Assembly: GCF_000021565.1 (NCBI RefSeq)
Contig: NC_012440.1
Location: 1-64,000 of the forward strand
Length of the DNA stretch: 64,000 nt
Reading direction: 5' to 3'
From: Persephonella marina EX-H1
GTDB taxonomy: Bacteria > Aquificota > Aquificia > Aquificales > Hydrogenothermaceae
A program made the position numbers and the translations under genes. Below, piece by piece: positions 26,017-35,748 of the stretch. The stretch's first letter is position 1; every line of letters begins with the position of its first letter. Below the pieces are notes generated by a model. The model was not told where the DNA came from. It did not search any database and worked only from the letters and a program-made list of their open reading frames with translations.

Positions 26017-27074
26017 AAACTTTGGAAGCGGTAAAGGAAGAACTTTTTAATCTTATATCCATCCCAAGTCACAGAGAGTTCAGCAAGATCCTGGAATATC
26101 TTGAGAAAAGACTTGATTATATACAATTTGAGAAACAGCCTGTAAAGGATAAGGACTACAATCTTATAAGTATAGACCCATCAAGGCCGGTTCTTATAAA
26201 CACACATGTTGATACAGTTCCACCTATCAGGATGAAGAATCCTTTTAAACCTGTTGAGATAGATGGGAAGATATACGGGAGAGGTGCAGCTGATACAAAA
26301 GGTCTTATAGCTTCACTTATAGTGGCCCTTGATCTTTTCAGGGATAGATATCCGGATAGAGAGATACCTGTATCTTTGGCCTTTACTGTAGATGAAGAGC
26401 AGAACTCAGCCCTCGGTTCTGAAGTTCTTGTTAATAATCTGGAAGGTATTGATTATGCCGTAGTTCTTGAACCTACTTACGGAAAGATATGTGTAAAACA
26501 GATGGGAACTGTAGAGTTTAAGCTTAAAGTTAAGTCAGATTCATACCATGCATCTGAGTTTGAAAGGGCGGATAATCCCGTTAAAAAAGTATTTTCAGCC
26601 ATTAAGAGGATAGAATCAAGGCTTGGAAGAGAGGTAAATATACTCAGTTTCAGATCAGGATGGGAGCATTACGCAACACCGGATGAAGCTGAGGTTCTTG
26701 CTGAGATAAAGGTTTATGAAGGTGAAAAGGCAGATCAACTTGAAAAGTTAATAAAGGGAACTGTTGAAAAGGAACTTGATGTAAATTACAAAGGTATTGA
26801 TAAAGAAGACTTTATATCATTTCCAGAAGGGTTTATCTTCAGAAAGCTGTGTCAGGCGTACAGGGCAGTAATAGGAAAAGAGCCTCAAACAGGTGTTATG
26901 CCTTCCTGGACAGATGCTGCGAACTTCAAAAAAGCTGGGATAGAGTGTGTTATATTTGGATTTGGAAGCCTTGCTGACTGTCATACGGAAAGGGAATACA
27001 TAACGGTAGAGGAGCTTAAATCCAATACAGCTGTCCTTTACTCCCTTCTTACCATTCTCAGCCAGTCACGGTAG
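25989..27074 (+). CDS. M20-family deacylase/peptidase (DapE/ArgE/LysK-like)
   Basis: A 361-residue dinuclear-zinc hydrolase. Metal and catalytic residues are in LINTHVDTVPP, GRGAADTKG, FTVDEEQ (general-base Glu) and the late CHTEREY His. The dimerisation insert is present. Possible substrates are acetylornithine, acetyl-lysine or succinyl-diaminopimelate; the sequence alone does not decide. The gene overlaps the preceding one by 28 bp and the convergent GNAT gene by 37 bp. SD GGTGAT is inside the upstream gene. Confidence 0.85.
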   Translation: MERTEILSLKTLEAVKEELFNLISIPSHREFSKILEYLEKRLDYIQFEKQPVKDKDYNLISIDPSRPVLINTHVDTVPPIRMKNPFKPVEIDGKIYGRGAADTKGLIASLIVALDLFRDRYPDREIPVSLAFTVDEEQNSALGSEVLVNNLEGIDYAVVLEPTYGKICVKQMGTVEFKLKVKSDSYHASEFERADNPVKKVFSAIKRIESRLGREVNILSFRSGWEHYATPDEAEVLAEIKVYEGEKADQLEKLIKGTVEKELDVNYKGIDKEDFISFPEGFIFRKLCQAYRAVIGKEPQTGVMPSWTDAANFKKAGIECVIFGFGSLADCHTEREYITVEELKSNTAVLYSLLTILSQSR

Positions 27075-27526
27075 CTTTCCTCTATCTTGAAGCCGTATTT
27101 TTTGTAAAACTCTATAGCTTTCCTGTTTTTTCTTCCGACCCACAATCCTATCTCTTTTTTTCCTTTTTCTTTAAGATGTTTTAATGCCTCTTCAAGAAGA
27201 GTTTTTCCTATACCTTTTCCCCAGAACTTTTTTCTTACAGCAAGTTCGTGAATCTCTCCAACATCACGTCCGTAAAGATCTTTCCAGTTTGCATCTGCAA
27301 CAACAAATCCTGCGATCTCTCCGTTATAAAATGCAACTTTGAATAAGGTGGAATGGTTCTTAAGCCAGTTTATATACCTTTTGGCACTTTTATAAGATGG
27401 CTCTCCATACTCCGGTAGATCAAGATATGCCTCAAAAAGTGCATTTATAAGCTCTTTTTTATAACTGTCACTGTAATTTTTAAGCTTTACCTTATCTTTT
27501 TCTTGAAAATTTCCCTTTTTTTCCAT
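27038..27526 (-). CDS. GNAT-family N-acetyltransferase
   Basis: A 162-residue protein with the GNAT acetyl-CoA loop RKKFWGKGIGKTLLEEALKH (about residues 95-114) and the C-terminal NRKAIEFYKKYGFKIEESYR typical of RimI-like enzymes. The acceptor is unknown. Single gene, convergent with the M20 gene and divergent from the radical SAM gene. Confidence 0.88.
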   Translation of the reverse strand: MEKKGNFQEKDKVKLKNYSDSYKKELINALFEAYLDLPEYGEPSYKSAKRYINWLKNHSTLFKVAFYNGEIAGFVVADANWKDLYGRDVGEIHELAVRKKFWGKGIGKTLLEEALKHLKEKGKKEIGLWVGRKNRKAIEFYKKYGFKIEESYRDWLRMVRRE

Positions 27527-27560
27527 AATTTCTATTAATATTCGCTGTTTTTATATAAAT

Positions 27561-27589
27561 TTGCCTTTATACAGTATTTTTAATATAAT
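27561..27589 (+). promoter_or_regulatory. Sigma70-type promoter for the kamA-like gene and guaA
   Basis: -35 TTGCCT (27561-27566), exact 17-bp spacer, -10 TATAAT (27584-27589). Transcription from about 27596 gives an A/T-rich leader of about 90 nt before the AGGAGG site. Confidence 0.7.
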
Positions 27590-27685
27590 GATAACCTGAA
27601 TAATTCAACAATTTTATAAAAAATTCGCAAAAAATCAGAATAGCTCTAAATTTTCTAATAATTAGCTTTTTAGGAGGTAGTATAT

Positions 27686-29002
27686 ATGAGATATAGAAGC
27701 TATACGGTAAAAAATTTCAGAACAATACCCCAGGTTGAGAAATATCTAACGGAAAAACAGAAATTTGATATAGAGGTTGTAGGTCAGGTATTTCCTTTTA
27801 AGGTTAATAACTACGTGATAGATCAGCTTATAAACTGGGAGGATCCTCTGAACGATCCTATTTTCAGACTTACATTTCCTCAAAAGGATATGCTCTTCCC
27901 TGAACATTATGAACTGATAGCAAGACTTTTAAAAAATGGAGAGCCCCAGGAGAAGATCAGAGAAGAGGCAAACAGAATAAGAATGGAGCTTAATCCCCAT
28001 CCTGCAGGACAGAAGTATAACGTCCCAGAGGTTGATGGTATAAAACTACACGGAGCTCAGCACAAGTATAAAGAAACAATACTTTTCTTCCCAAAACAGG
28101 GACAGACCTGCCATGCTTACTGTTCATTCTGTTTCAGATGGCCACAGTTTGTAGGTATAAATGAGCTTAAGTTTGCTATGAAAGAGGTTGATGTTCTTAT
28201 TGAGTATATAAAGAGAAACCCTGAGATAACAGATATTCTTTTCACAGGTGGTGATCCTCTCATAATGAAAACATCAGTTCTGAAAAGCTATATACAGCCT
28301 GTTCTTGAGGCCAATATACCACATCTGAAGACGATAAGAATAGGGACAAAATCATTAGGATTCTGGCCTTACAGATTTACTGAGGATGAAGATGCCCAGG
28401 AACTTCTTGATCTCTTCAGACAGATAGTTGATAGGGGATACCATCTTGCATTTATGGCACATTTCAACCATTACAAGGAGCTCAGAACCGATGTTGTAAG
28501 GGAAGCTGTTGATAAAATTCTTGAAACAGGAGCTGTGATAAGAACTCAGTCTCCTGTTCTGAGACATATAAATGACAGCTCTGAAGTATGGGCTACAATG
28601 TGGAAAGAGCAGGTAAGTATGGGGATGATACCTTACTATATGTTTATGGCGAGGGATACAGGAGCCCAGCATTACTTTGGAGTACCACTTGTGAGAGCAT
28701 GGAATATATTTAGAGATGCATACAAGAAAACGAGCGGACTTGCAAGAACTGTTAAAGGACCTTCAATGTCTGCAACACCTGGGAAGGTGAGAATACTTGG
28801 TGTTTCTGAGATATTTGGTGAGAAGGTTATGGTTCTTGATTTCTTACAGGGTAGAAATCCTGACTGGGTAGGAAAGCCTTTCTTTGCAAAGTATGATGAG
28901 AACGCCATGTGGCTTGACGAACTTGAGCCAGTAGAAGGTGAGGAGTTTTTCTACGAGAAAGAGCTTAGAGAAATGTTAAAATTAGAAGAAGAAAAAGTTT
29001 AG
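27686..29002 (+). CDS. KamA-family radical SAM protein (lysine 2,3-aminomutase-like)
   Basis: A 438-residue radical SAM enzyme with the cluster motif CHAYCSFC (Cys142, Cys146, Cys149) followed by FRWPQF, and the family's FTGGDPL SAM-binding strand. Classic aminomutases bind PLP through Lys in a Gly-rich PGGGGK loop; here the corresponding region reads [12 protein letters not shown], so the Gly-rich loop is absent though a Lys remains. It may be a 2,3-aminomutase of another substrate or a divergent subfamily. SD AGGAGG. It is 13 bp upstream of guaA. Confidence 0.82.
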   Translation: MRYRSYTVKNFRTIPQVEKYLTEKQKFDIEVVGQVFPFKVNNYVIDQLINWEDPLNDPIFRLTFPQKDMLFPEHYELIARLLKNGEPQEKIREEANRIRMELNPHPAGQKYNVPEVDGIKLHGAQHKYKETILFFPKQGQTCHAYCSFCFRWPQFVGINELKFAMKEVDVLIEYIKRNPEITDILFTGGDPLIMKTSVLKSYIQPVLEANIPHLKTIRIGTKSLGFWPYRFTEDEDAQELLDLFRQIVDRGYHLAFMAHFNHYKELRTDVVREAVDKILETGAVIRTQSPVLRHINDSSEVWATMWKEQVSMGMIPYYMFMARDTGAQHYFGVPLVRAWNIFRDAYKKTSGLARTVKGPSMSATPGKVRILGVSEIFGEKVMVLDFLQGRNPDWVGKPFFAKYDENAMWLDELEPVEGEEFFYEKELREMLKLEEEKV

Positions 29003-29015
29003 TAGAGGTAAGAAC

Positions 29016-30554
29016 TTGGAACATAGAGGAATTATAATCTTAGATTTTGGTTCACAGTACACACAGCTTATAGCAAGAAGGATAAGGGAGTTACATATAT
29101 TCAGTGAGATACTCCCTTTTAATGCATCTGTAGAAGAGATAATGAGTCATAATCCTAAAGGAATTATATTCTCAGGTGGTCCTGCATCTGTTTACCATCC
29201 TGACGCACCAAAACCTGATGAGAGGGTTTTTGATCTTGGACTTCCCATACTGGGAATATGCTACGGTCTACAGCTCATAACTCACCATTTTGGCGGTGAG
29301 GTTGTTAAGGCTGAGAGACACGAGTACGGAAGGGCTGAGCTTGAGATACTGGATCATTCTGATCTTTTCAAGGATATACCAAATGAGATACATGTCTGGA
29401 TGTCTCACGGTGATAGGGTTACAAAGCTCCCTGAAGGTTTTGAGCCTATAGCAAGAACCTATAACGCACCTTTTGCAGCTATAAGAAACAGAGAAAAGAA
29501 GATATGGGGTGTACAGTTCCATCCGGAGGTTGCACATACATACCTTGGTAAGGATATACTTAAAAATTTTGCTGTTCAGATCTGTGGTTGCAGTCAGGAC
29601 TGGACGATGGGAAGCTTCCTTATGGAAAAGGAAGTTGAGATAAGAAAGATGGTTGGAGATAAAAAGGCTATATGTGCCCTTTCGGGAGGAGTGGACTCAT
29701 CAGTCGCTGCAGTTCTTGTTCACAACGCAATAGGGGATAATCTCACATGTATCTTTGTTGATAACGGACTTTTAAGAAAAGGTGAGAGGGAAAAGGTAGA
29801 GAAAACATTCAGGGATCATTTCCATATTCCTCTTATCGTTGTTGATGCGAGGGAGAGATTTTTAGAGGCTTTAAAAGGTGTTACAGATCCTGAACAGAAA
29901 AGAAAGATAATAGGAAATCTTTTTATTGAGATATTTGAGGAAGAGGCAAAAAAGATACCTGATGTTGAGTTCCTCGTTCAGGGGACACTTTACCCTGATG
30001 TTATTGAGAGTGTTTCTGTAAAAGGTCCATCAGCAGTTATAAAGACACACCATAATGTAGGTGGACTTCCTGAAAAGATGAATCTGAAGCTTATTGAGCC
30101 TTTAAGAGAGCTTTTCAAGGATGAGGTTAGAGAGCTTGGTAAAGAGCTCGGTCTTCCAGATGAGATCATTTACAGACAGCCTTTCCCCGGACCTGGTCTT
30201 GCTATAAGGATAATAGGTGAGGTAAATAAGGAAGATCTTGAGATACTCAGGGAGGCTGATGCTATAGTTGTTGAGGAGGTTAAAAAGGCTGGTCTTTACA
30301 GACAGCTCTGGCAGTCATTTGCCGTTCTTCTCCCTGTTCTTACTGTTGGGGTTATGGGAGATTACAGAACGTATGAAAAGGTTATAGCTGTGAGAGCAGT
30401 CGAATCAACAGATGGTATGACAGCAGACTGGGCGAGACTTCCTTACGATCTCCTTGACAGAATTATGAGAAGAATTATAAATGAAGTAAAGGGTGTTAAC
30501 AGGGTTGTTTATGATATTACATCAAAGCCACCTGGAACTATAGAGTGGGAGTGA
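29016..30554 (+). CDS. guaA: GMP synthase (glutamine-hydrolysing)
   Basis: Aminates XMP to GMP. The 512 residues comprise a class I glutamine amidotransferase domain (nucleophile Cys in GICYGLQ, His-Glu in [11 protein letters not shown]), an ATP-pyrophosphatase domain ([10 protein letters not shown] loop) and the C-terminal dimerisation domain ending [10 protein letters not shown], the family-typical terminus. The start is TTG at 29016 with GAGGTAAG upstream. The stop codon overlaps the next gene's ATG. Confidence 0.97.
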   Translation: MEHRGIIILDFGSQYTQLIARRIRELHIFSEILPFNASVEEIMSHNPKGIIFSGGPASVYHPDAPKPDERVFDLGLPILGICYGLQLITHHFGGEVVKAERHEYGRAELEILDHSDLFKDIPNEIHVWMSHGDRVTKLPEGFEPIARTYNAPFAAIRNREKKIWGVQFHPEVAHTYLGKDILKNFAVQICGCSQDWTMGSFLMEKEVEIRKMVGDKKAICALSGGVDSSVAAVLVHNAIGDNLTCIFVDNGLLRKGEREKVEKTFRDHFHIPLIVVDARERFLEALKGVTDPEQKRKIIGNLFIEIFEEEAKKIPDVEFLVQGTLYPDVIESVSVKGPSAVIKTHHNVGGLPEKMNLKLIEPLRELFKDEVRELGKELGLPDEIIYRQPFPGPGLAIRIIGEVNKEDLEILREADAIVVEEVKKAGLYRQLWQSFAVLLPVLTVGVMGDYRTYEKVIAVRAVESTDGMTADWARLPYDLLDRIMRRIINEVKGVNRVVYDITSKPPGTIEWE

Positions 30555-30928
30555 TGAAAAGGGTTTTAAAGGGAAATATCAGGTTTACAAAGCCTGTTGT
30601 TGAGAAGCTTCTTGATATACATTATGTTGTTGAGAACGAGGGAAGGGAGATCTTAAAGCACAGATTTTTAATCCTCTCCTATGATGAGTTTGACAAAGAT
30701 CTAAAAAAGATAATAGATGAGATAGATGAGAATATAAAGCTTGCTGTTGTTGAACAGGTTGCCCTTGTTAACTTTGGTGATGAGGATATACACAGGAATC
30801 TTGAGACAGAGATATTTTATGATGATAAATGGATTGAGAAACACAATCCTGACTACATCAATTTTGAGGACTGGATCATCCAGTTTATAGACAGGGCTAT
30901 ATTTGAAGGAAAGAGATGTAAGGAATGA
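30554..30928 (+). CDS. Hypothetical protein of 124 residues
   Basis: I do not recognise this protein. It is soluble and acidic, without a signal or membrane segment, with EILKHRFLILSYDEFDKDLKK and a C-terminal FEDWIIQFIDRAIFEGKRC. The ATG at 30554 overlaps the guaA stop (TGATG) with GTGGGAG upstream; an in-frame GTG 9 bp earlier is less likely. It also overlaps the next gene by 4 bp, so it is translationally coupled on both sides and certainly expressed with guaA. Confidence 0.8.
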   Translation: MKRVLKGNIRFTKPVVEKLLDIHYVVENEGREILKHRFLILSYDEFDKDLKKIIDEIDENIKLAVVEQVALVNFGDEDIHRNLETEIFYDDKWIEKHNPDYINFEDWIIQFIDRAIFEGKRCKE

Positions 30929-31614
30929 ATCTGTTTATAACAGGTATAGGTTCAGGTCTCGGAAAAGCTTTAGTAAAGGTTTTTCTTGAAGAGGGATACA
31001 GTGTTTACGCCCTCAGCAGACATCTTCCTGAAGAGTTCAGAGGAAAGATAAGATTTTCATACTGCGATCTTCTCTCCCTTGAAAGTATCTATCCTGCTGT
31101 TGACAGTATATTAAATACTGTTAAAAGTATTGATTTTGTCATACTGAATGCAGGTCTTTTAACTGAGCTTAAGGATATACATGACACACCGATCTATGAG
31201 ATGAACCGGATGATGGATATTAATGTCTGGGCTAACAAGGTGATACTTGATTATTTCATAGATAAAAACATAAAAGTAAATCAGATTGTAGCAATATCCT
31301 CAGGAGCATCAGTTAACGGAAATAGAGGATGGCACGGCTACTCAATATCAAAGGCTGCTCTTAATATGCTTATAAAACTTTACTCAAGGGAGATGGAAGA
31401 GACACATCTTATATCACTTGCACCTGGGCTTATACTTACGCCAATGCTTGAAAAGTTTGTCCTTTCAGCAGATGAGAAAAAATTCCCATCAGTCAAAAGG
31501 ATAAAAGAGTCACCAAAGATGAGTCCTGAAGAGGCTGCTCACAGGATTTACAGACTTTTACCTGAACTCAGAAGGTTTCAGTCAGGTTCGTACATAGATA
31601 TCAGAAAGATATAG
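30925..31614 (+). CDS. Short-chain dehydrogenase/reductase
   Basis: A 229-residue Rossmann-fold SDR. The cofactor loop is TGIGSGLGKAL at residues 6-16, the NAG motif is in LNAGLL, and the catalytic Tyr-Lys is in YSISKAAL, with the Ser in ISSGASV. The Arg after the second strand (ALSRH) suggests NADP preference. It resembles sepiapterin-reductase-like SDRs in size, but the substrate is unknown. Overlaps the upstream gene by 4 bp (ATGA). Confidence 0.88.
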   Translation: MNLFITGIGSGLGKALVKVFLEEGYSVYALSRHLPEEFRGKIRFSYCDLLSLESIYPAVDSILNTVKSIDFVILNAGLLTELKDIHDTPIYEMNRMMDINVWANKVILDYFIDKNIKVNQIVAISSGASVNGNRGWHGYSISKAALNMLIKLYSREMEETHLISLAPGLILTPMLEKFVLSADEKKFPSVKRIKESPKMSPEEAAHRIYRLLPELRRFQSGSYIDIRKI

Positions 31615-31669
31615 CCCTTCTGGTCAAATCACTTCCTCACCCTATAATTAAAAATAAAGAGAGTACGGT

Positions 31670-31990
31670 ATGGAAGATATTACAGGGAAAATTTTAGAAA
31701 CAGACAGGGAAGCTTACAGGATTTTAAAGGAAGCTGAGGAAAAGTATGAGGAGATAGTTAAAAAGGCTGAGGAGGATAGTGAAAAGATACTCCAGAATTA
31801 CAGAAATAAGATAGAAAAACAGAAAACAGAGCTTGAAAAAAGGTTTTTAGAGGAGATAGAAAGGGAAAGATCGGAGAAAGAGAGGGAACTGGAGGGAAAA
31901 TTAAAGAAAATAAGAGAGGATTTTAAAAAAAACAGGGAGAAGATAGTATCAGAGATCCTTGGGATTATACAGGATGAGATATGCAGATAG
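31670..31990 (+). CDS. V/A-type ATPase peripheral-stalk subunit H (G-like)
   Basis: A 106-residue, almost wholly helical, Lys/Glu-rich protein (AEEKYEEIVKKAEEDSEK...) with the right-handed coiled-coil character of the A-ATPase H/G stalk subunit that pairs with subunit E. It is the first gene of the nine-gene ATPase operon. Recognition rests on composition and position rather than a sharp motif. It overlaps subunit C by 10 bp. Confidence 0.8.
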   Translation: MEDITGKILETDREAYRILKEAEEKYEEIVKKAEEDSEKILQNYRNKIEKQKTELEKRFLEEIERERSEKERELEGKLKKIREDFKKNREKIVSEILGIIQDEICR

Positions 31991-32823
31991 CTAAACTACA
32001 CAGATCTGTTTATATATCTTCAAAATCAAGAACATTAAAATCAAAGATACTCAGACCTGAATTTTTTGAACAGCTTTTAAGCTCAAAAACTGTTGGTGAT
32101 ATAAAAAGTTTCCTTCAGGGTACAGATTACGGAAGTTTTATCGGTGGTTTTGAGGATAGTGATATTTATGAAGGTCTTGAAGATTATTTTTATGATCTTT
32201 TCATAAAGGTTACAACAGGCTTAGGGAGGAGAGAGAAAGAACTTCTTTACCTTTTTTTTATAAAGAGGAGGGATATCATTAAACTGAAAGGTGAGATAAG
32301 AAAGGGAAAGGATTATGAGTTAAGATTGAGAAAGATAGATCTTTCCTATATAAAACAGCTAAAAGAGTCAGTAGGAAAGCTTCCAGTTTCAGAAAGGAGG
32401 GAGGCTAAATTTATTATTGGAAGCTTTTACGATTTACAGAATCTTATAACAGCTGTAAAACTGAGGATCATTTACAGATCACAGCCAGAGGATGTATATC
32501 CGTTTATACTTCCATTTGGTTATAAAACAGGATACAGACTGATATCTGAGATCCTATCATCAAGCTCTTTATCAGATGTATCACGTATACTGAAAGATAT
32601 AATCGGGGAGTTCTCAGACTTTGTCTCTTTTAGAAAGGCAGTTTACAGATACCATATAGATCAGATAAATAAAGTCTGGTATGGATATCCATTTAAGTTC
32701 TCAATTCCTTTCGCCCTTTTAAGACTTAAGGAGATAGAGATAAAAAATATAAAGGCTGTTTATGAGGGGAAAAAGTTCAGGATGCCAGATGAAGAGATAA
32801 AAAAGATGCTTGTAGGTGTGTAA
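31981..32823 (+). CDS. atpC: V/A-type ATPase subunit C
   Basis: A 280-residue helical protein corresponding to the A-ATPase C subunit (V-ATPase d), the socket between the central rotor and the c-ring. Features are the SSKTVGDIKSFLQGTDYG segment, the repeated helical-hairpin organisation and FIKRRDIIKLKGEIR; it is somewhat shorter than the 320-350 residues of many homologues. Position between H and I supports the call. Confidence 0.85.
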   Translation: MQIAKLHRSVYISSKSRTLKSKILRPEFFEQLLSSKTVGDIKSFLQGTDYGSFIGGFEDSDIYEGLEDYFYDLFIKVTTGLGRREKELLYLFFIKRRDIIKLKGEIRKGKDYELRLRKIDLSYIKQLKESVGKLPVSERREAKFIIGSFYDLQNLITAVKLRIIYRSQPEDVYPFILPFGYKTGYRLISEILSSSSLSDVSRILKDIIGEFSDFVSFRKAVYRYHIDQINKVWYGYPFKFSIPFALLRLKEIEIKNIKAVYEGKKFRMPDEEIKKMLVGV

Positions 32824-32825
32824 GT

Positions 32826-34613
32826 ATGCTTTTCCCTGAAAAAATGCTTTATGTAAGGGTTAAGATTCCAAAGGATAAGGTTGATGAGGAGATACAGAAT
32901 ATAGGGAAGGCTTCAGTTTTGCATATTGATCAGAGGAAGGGGAAGAGGGTTTATCTTGAGGAGGAGAAAAGGGTAAGTTACCTTTACAACCTTTCTGAGA
33001 AGTGTATAGATATACTCAGGCTAAAAAAGGAGGAGAAGGTAATTGTAAGCAGACCTTTATCACTGGAAGATATAGAAAGGGAGCTTATGGTCATAAGTTC
33101 TGAGATAGACACTATCTCAAATCTTGATAAGGAGGTTGGAAGGGAGATACAGATACTTGAAAAGGTCCGTATGGTTGAAAGATCTCTCTCAGATACTCTC
33201 AATCTGATAAAACTTGCACAGGAACTGAAGATCATAAAAATATCAGCCGGTATTATACCTGTTGAGAATCTTGAGCCTGCCGTTTTATCTGTTAAGGAGT
33301 ATGGAGGTTTTGCTGTATCAAAGGTAGTTTCTGAGGGTAGCTGTGTTATTGTTATTCTGTATACAGAGGATATAAAAGATCATATAGACAGAATCCTTGA
33401 TAAAAACAGGGTTGAGGTTCTTCCTGTAGAGTACTTCTCCAAGAAGAAGGAGGATGAGATATCTGGGAAGTTGAAGAAACTTGAGGAAAAAAGGAGGGTT
33501 ATCTCCCAGAAGTATGGAAGGGATATACTTGTTATAAATGCGGTCTTGAAAAGTCTTGAAAAGATTTACAGGGTTAAAGAGAGTCTGGATCTTGAGAATG
33601 AGTATTTCATACTTTATGGATGGATCCCTTACAGAAAGAGGGATCTTTTTTTAAGAGCTGTTAGATACTCAAAAGTTGATCTGTTCCCTGCGGGAGAAGA
33701 TGCACCAGTTCTTCTGAGAACACCTAAGATCTTTAAACCATTTGAGAGGCTTATTGAGAACTTTTCATATCCCAAGTATGGTGAGATAAATCCAACAATA
33801 CCTTTCGGTGTTACATTTCTTCTCCTCTTTGGGATAATGTTTGGTGATGTTGGACACGGCTTTACACTTTCAGCTGTTGGATATTTTCTCAGGAAGAGAT
33901 ATAAGGATGCCGGAGAGATATTCATACTTACAGGTTTCAGCTCTGCATTTTTTGGCTTTCTGTACGGCTCTTTTTTCGGTTTCCACGGAGTTATACCTTC
34001 AATTCTCTTTCCACCTATAGAGAACATAGAGAGGATACTCACACTGAGCATAGCTGTGGGAATTATGGTTATAACTGCAGGATTTATACTTAATATGATC
34101 TCTCTTGTAAAAAGGAAAAAGTTTATTGCCCTTATCACAGGTGAGGGAGGTCTTCTATGGTTTCTTATATACTGGTATCTGATAGGAATTTTTGTGAAAG
34201 GTCTTGTTTTTAATACTGATATTAAGTACGATCTTGTAGCACTTGGTTTTCTCCTTTTTATCTCATTTATCATCATACTTTACAGAACAAAAACAGTTAC
34301 AGGATCAATAATAGATACATTGAGAGAGCTTTTAGAGTACTTCACAAACACGATATCCTTTATAAGACTCGGTGCCTTTGCCCTTGCCCATTCAGCACTC
34401 TTTCTTGCTGTTTTTACAGTTGCAAAGCTTATAGAGACTGAGAGGGGAGGAGGGTTTCTGTACTGGCTTGTTATAGTTGGTGGGAATATCTTTATAATCG
34501 TTCTTGAAGGTATAATCGTTGCGATACAGACATTGAGACTTGAGTATTACGAGTTTTTTAAAAGGTTTTACGTTGGGGGAGGGATTCCATACAGACCTTT
34601 CTCTCTTCCTTGA
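32826..34613 (+). CDS. atpI: V/A-type ATPase subunit I (stator a subunit)
   Basis: A 595-residue protein: a soluble N-terminal half (about 1-300) with coiled coils, then about seven to eight membrane helices. The essential ion-channel Arg lies in SFIRLGAFALAHSAL, and GIMFGDVGHGF is the family signature after the first membrane helix. It carries ions to and from the c-ring. Its C-terminus (RLEYYEFFKRFYVGGG) is typical. It follows subunit C by 2 bp. Confidence 0.95.
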   Translation: MLFPEKMLYVRVKIPKDKVDEEIQNIGKASVLHIDQRKGKRVYLEEEKRVSYLYNLSEKCIDILRLKKEEKVIVSRPLSLEDIERELMVISSEIDTISNLDKEVGREIQILEKVRMVERSLSDTLNLIKLAQELKIIKISAGIIPVENLEPAVLSVKEYGGFAVSKVVSEGSCVIVILYTEDIKDHIDRILDKNRVEVLPVEYFSKKKEDEISGKLKKLEEKRRVISQKYGRDILVINAVLKSLEKIYRVKESLDLENEYFILYGWIPYRKRDLFLRAVRYSKVDLFPAGEDAPVLLRTPKIFKPFERLIENFSYPKYGEINPTIPFGVTFLLLFGIMFGDVGHGFTLSAVGYFLRKRYKDAGEIFILTGFSSAFFGFLYGSFFGFHGVIPSILFPPIENIERILTLSIAVGIMVITAGFILNMISLVKRKKFIALITGEGGLLWFLIYWYLIGIFVKGLVFNTDIKYDLVALGFLLFISFIIILYRTKTVTGSIIDTLRELLEYFTNTISFIRLGAFALAHSALFLAVFTVAKLIETERGGGFLYWLVIVGGNIFIIVLEGIIVAIQTLRLEYYEFFKRFYVGGGIPYRPFSLP

Positions 34614-34659
34614 CTTGTTTTGGTTTATGTAACTATCTTTATGATAGAAGGAGGATGAG

Positions 34660-34932
34660 GTGGGAAGATATCTGAAAATACTTTTTCTGGCTCTTTTACC
34701 TGCTTTTGCATTTGCAGATGAAGGTCTCGCTTATATAGCAGCAGCCCTTGCTGTTGGGCTTTCAAGTCTTGCTGCAGGAATAGCTGTTGGTCTTGTTGGT
34801 GCTGCAGCTATGGGAACAATAGGTGAGAAGCCTGAGCTTTCAGGGAGAGCCCTTATATTTATTGGACTTGCTGAAGGTATAGCGATATACGGTCTTATAA
34901 TAGCTATACTTATACTTGGAACGATAGAATGA
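34660..34932 (+). CDS. atpK: V/A-type ATPase rotor subunit K (c-ring)
   Basis: The 90 residues comprise an N-terminal hydrophobic signal-like segment (to about AFA-D, residue 19) followed by a single helical hairpin, so each c subunit has two membrane helices. The ion-binding Glu is in IGLAEGIAIYGL. The residues that usually coordinate Na+ (Gln in helix 1, Thr/Gln or Ser next to the Glu) are absent, so H+ coupling is most likely. The start is GTG at 34660 with AAGGAGG 5 bp upstream; an overlapping ATG at 34655 runs quickly into a stop. Confidence 0.92.
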   Translation: MGRYLKILFLALLPAFAFADEGLAYIAAALAVGLSSLAAGIAVGLVGAAAMGTIGEKPELSGRALIFIGLAEGIAIYGLIIAILILGTIE

Positions 34933-35231
34933 GGATTTTTGTTTTAGGAAATCAGGATGAGATTGTAGGTTTTTCACTTGCAGGTGTTGATACCCTTGAA
35001 GTAAGTGATGAAAAGGATTTTATTGAAAAGATGGACAGTCTGTTATCATCAGATGATGTTGGCATTATAGCCGTTGTAGACAGGTATTTTGATACTTTTC
35101 AGGATAACTTTTCAGAAAGGGTCAGAAAGAAGGCTGTTCCATCTGTAGTTTTTATACCTTCTATAGATGGCATTCACATAAAAAAAGATCTAAAAGGATT
35201 TTTGGCCGGTGTTCTCGGAATCAGACTTTGA
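34929..35231 (+). CDS. atpF: V/A-type ATPase subunit F
   Basis: The 100-residue central-shaft subunit F with its Rossmann-like fold: RIFVLGNQDEIVGFSLAGVD at the N-terminus and GIIAVVDRYFD mid-protein are typical. ATGA overlap with K; the last 23 bp overlap subunit E. Confidence 0.92.
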   Translation: MRIFVLGNQDEIVGFSLAGVDTLEVSDEKDFIEKMDSLLSSDDVGIIAVVDRYFDTFQDNFSERVRKKAVPSVVFIPSIDGIHIKKDLKGFLAGVLGIRL

Positions 35232-35745
35232 AAGCTTTTTGCAGACAGTTATCTATAAATCTAAACTACAGGCAGAAAAGAAGATAAAAAAGGCTGAGGA
35301 TGTATACAGGGAAAAGATAGAAGAGGCTCGCAGGGAGGGAGAAAAACTGTTTGAAAGTGAGATAGAGAGTTTCAAGGAGTATCTTGAAACTGAAAAAACA
35401 AGAAGGATCCTTGAGATACAGATGTTAGTAAGAAGGAGGGAAAATGAGGAGATAGGGAAGATAATACAGGAAGTGAAAAGGGATATCAGGAGTATTCTGG
35501 AAGAGAGATTTGAAGATTATCTGGTATGTTTCAGCAGATGGCTTAAAAAAAGATTTAAAGAAGGTACGGTGCACACTCCAGAAAGATGGTCTCATCTCTT
35601 TAAGGGTTTTGATCTGAGGATAGATGAGAAAGAGAAGGTTGTCTTTGAGAAAGACCAGGTTTATATCTCATTCTCAGCTGATGATATATTCAGAATGTAT
35701 GAGGAAAAGATAGATGCTTTAGTTCTTAAATACATTAAAGGATGA
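35209..35745 (+). CDS. atpE: V/A-type ATPase subunit E
   Basis: The 178-residue peripheral-stalk subunit E: a long N-terminal helix (AEKKIKKAEDVYREKIEEAR...) that pairs with H, and a C-terminal globular domain ending DALVLKYIKG. The start is GTG at 35209 inside subunit F. Sequence conservation in this family is low; the call rests on architecture and position. Confidence 0.88.
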   Translation: MFSESDFESFLQTVIYKSKLQAEKKIKKAEDVYREKIEEARREGEKLFESEIESFKEYLETEKTRRILEIQMLVRRRENEEIGKIIQEVKRDIRSILEERFEDYLVCFSRWLKKRFKEGTVHTPERWSHLFKGFDLRIDEKEKVVFEKDQVYISFSADDIFRMYEEKIDALVLKYIKG

Positions 35746-35748
35746 GTT

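Noticed and set aside
33629-34276. Long minus-strand open frame (215 codons) opposite the ATPase subunit I gene
   Set aside because: It mirrors the codons of a well-identified gene, has no SD or family motif and is a composition artefact.
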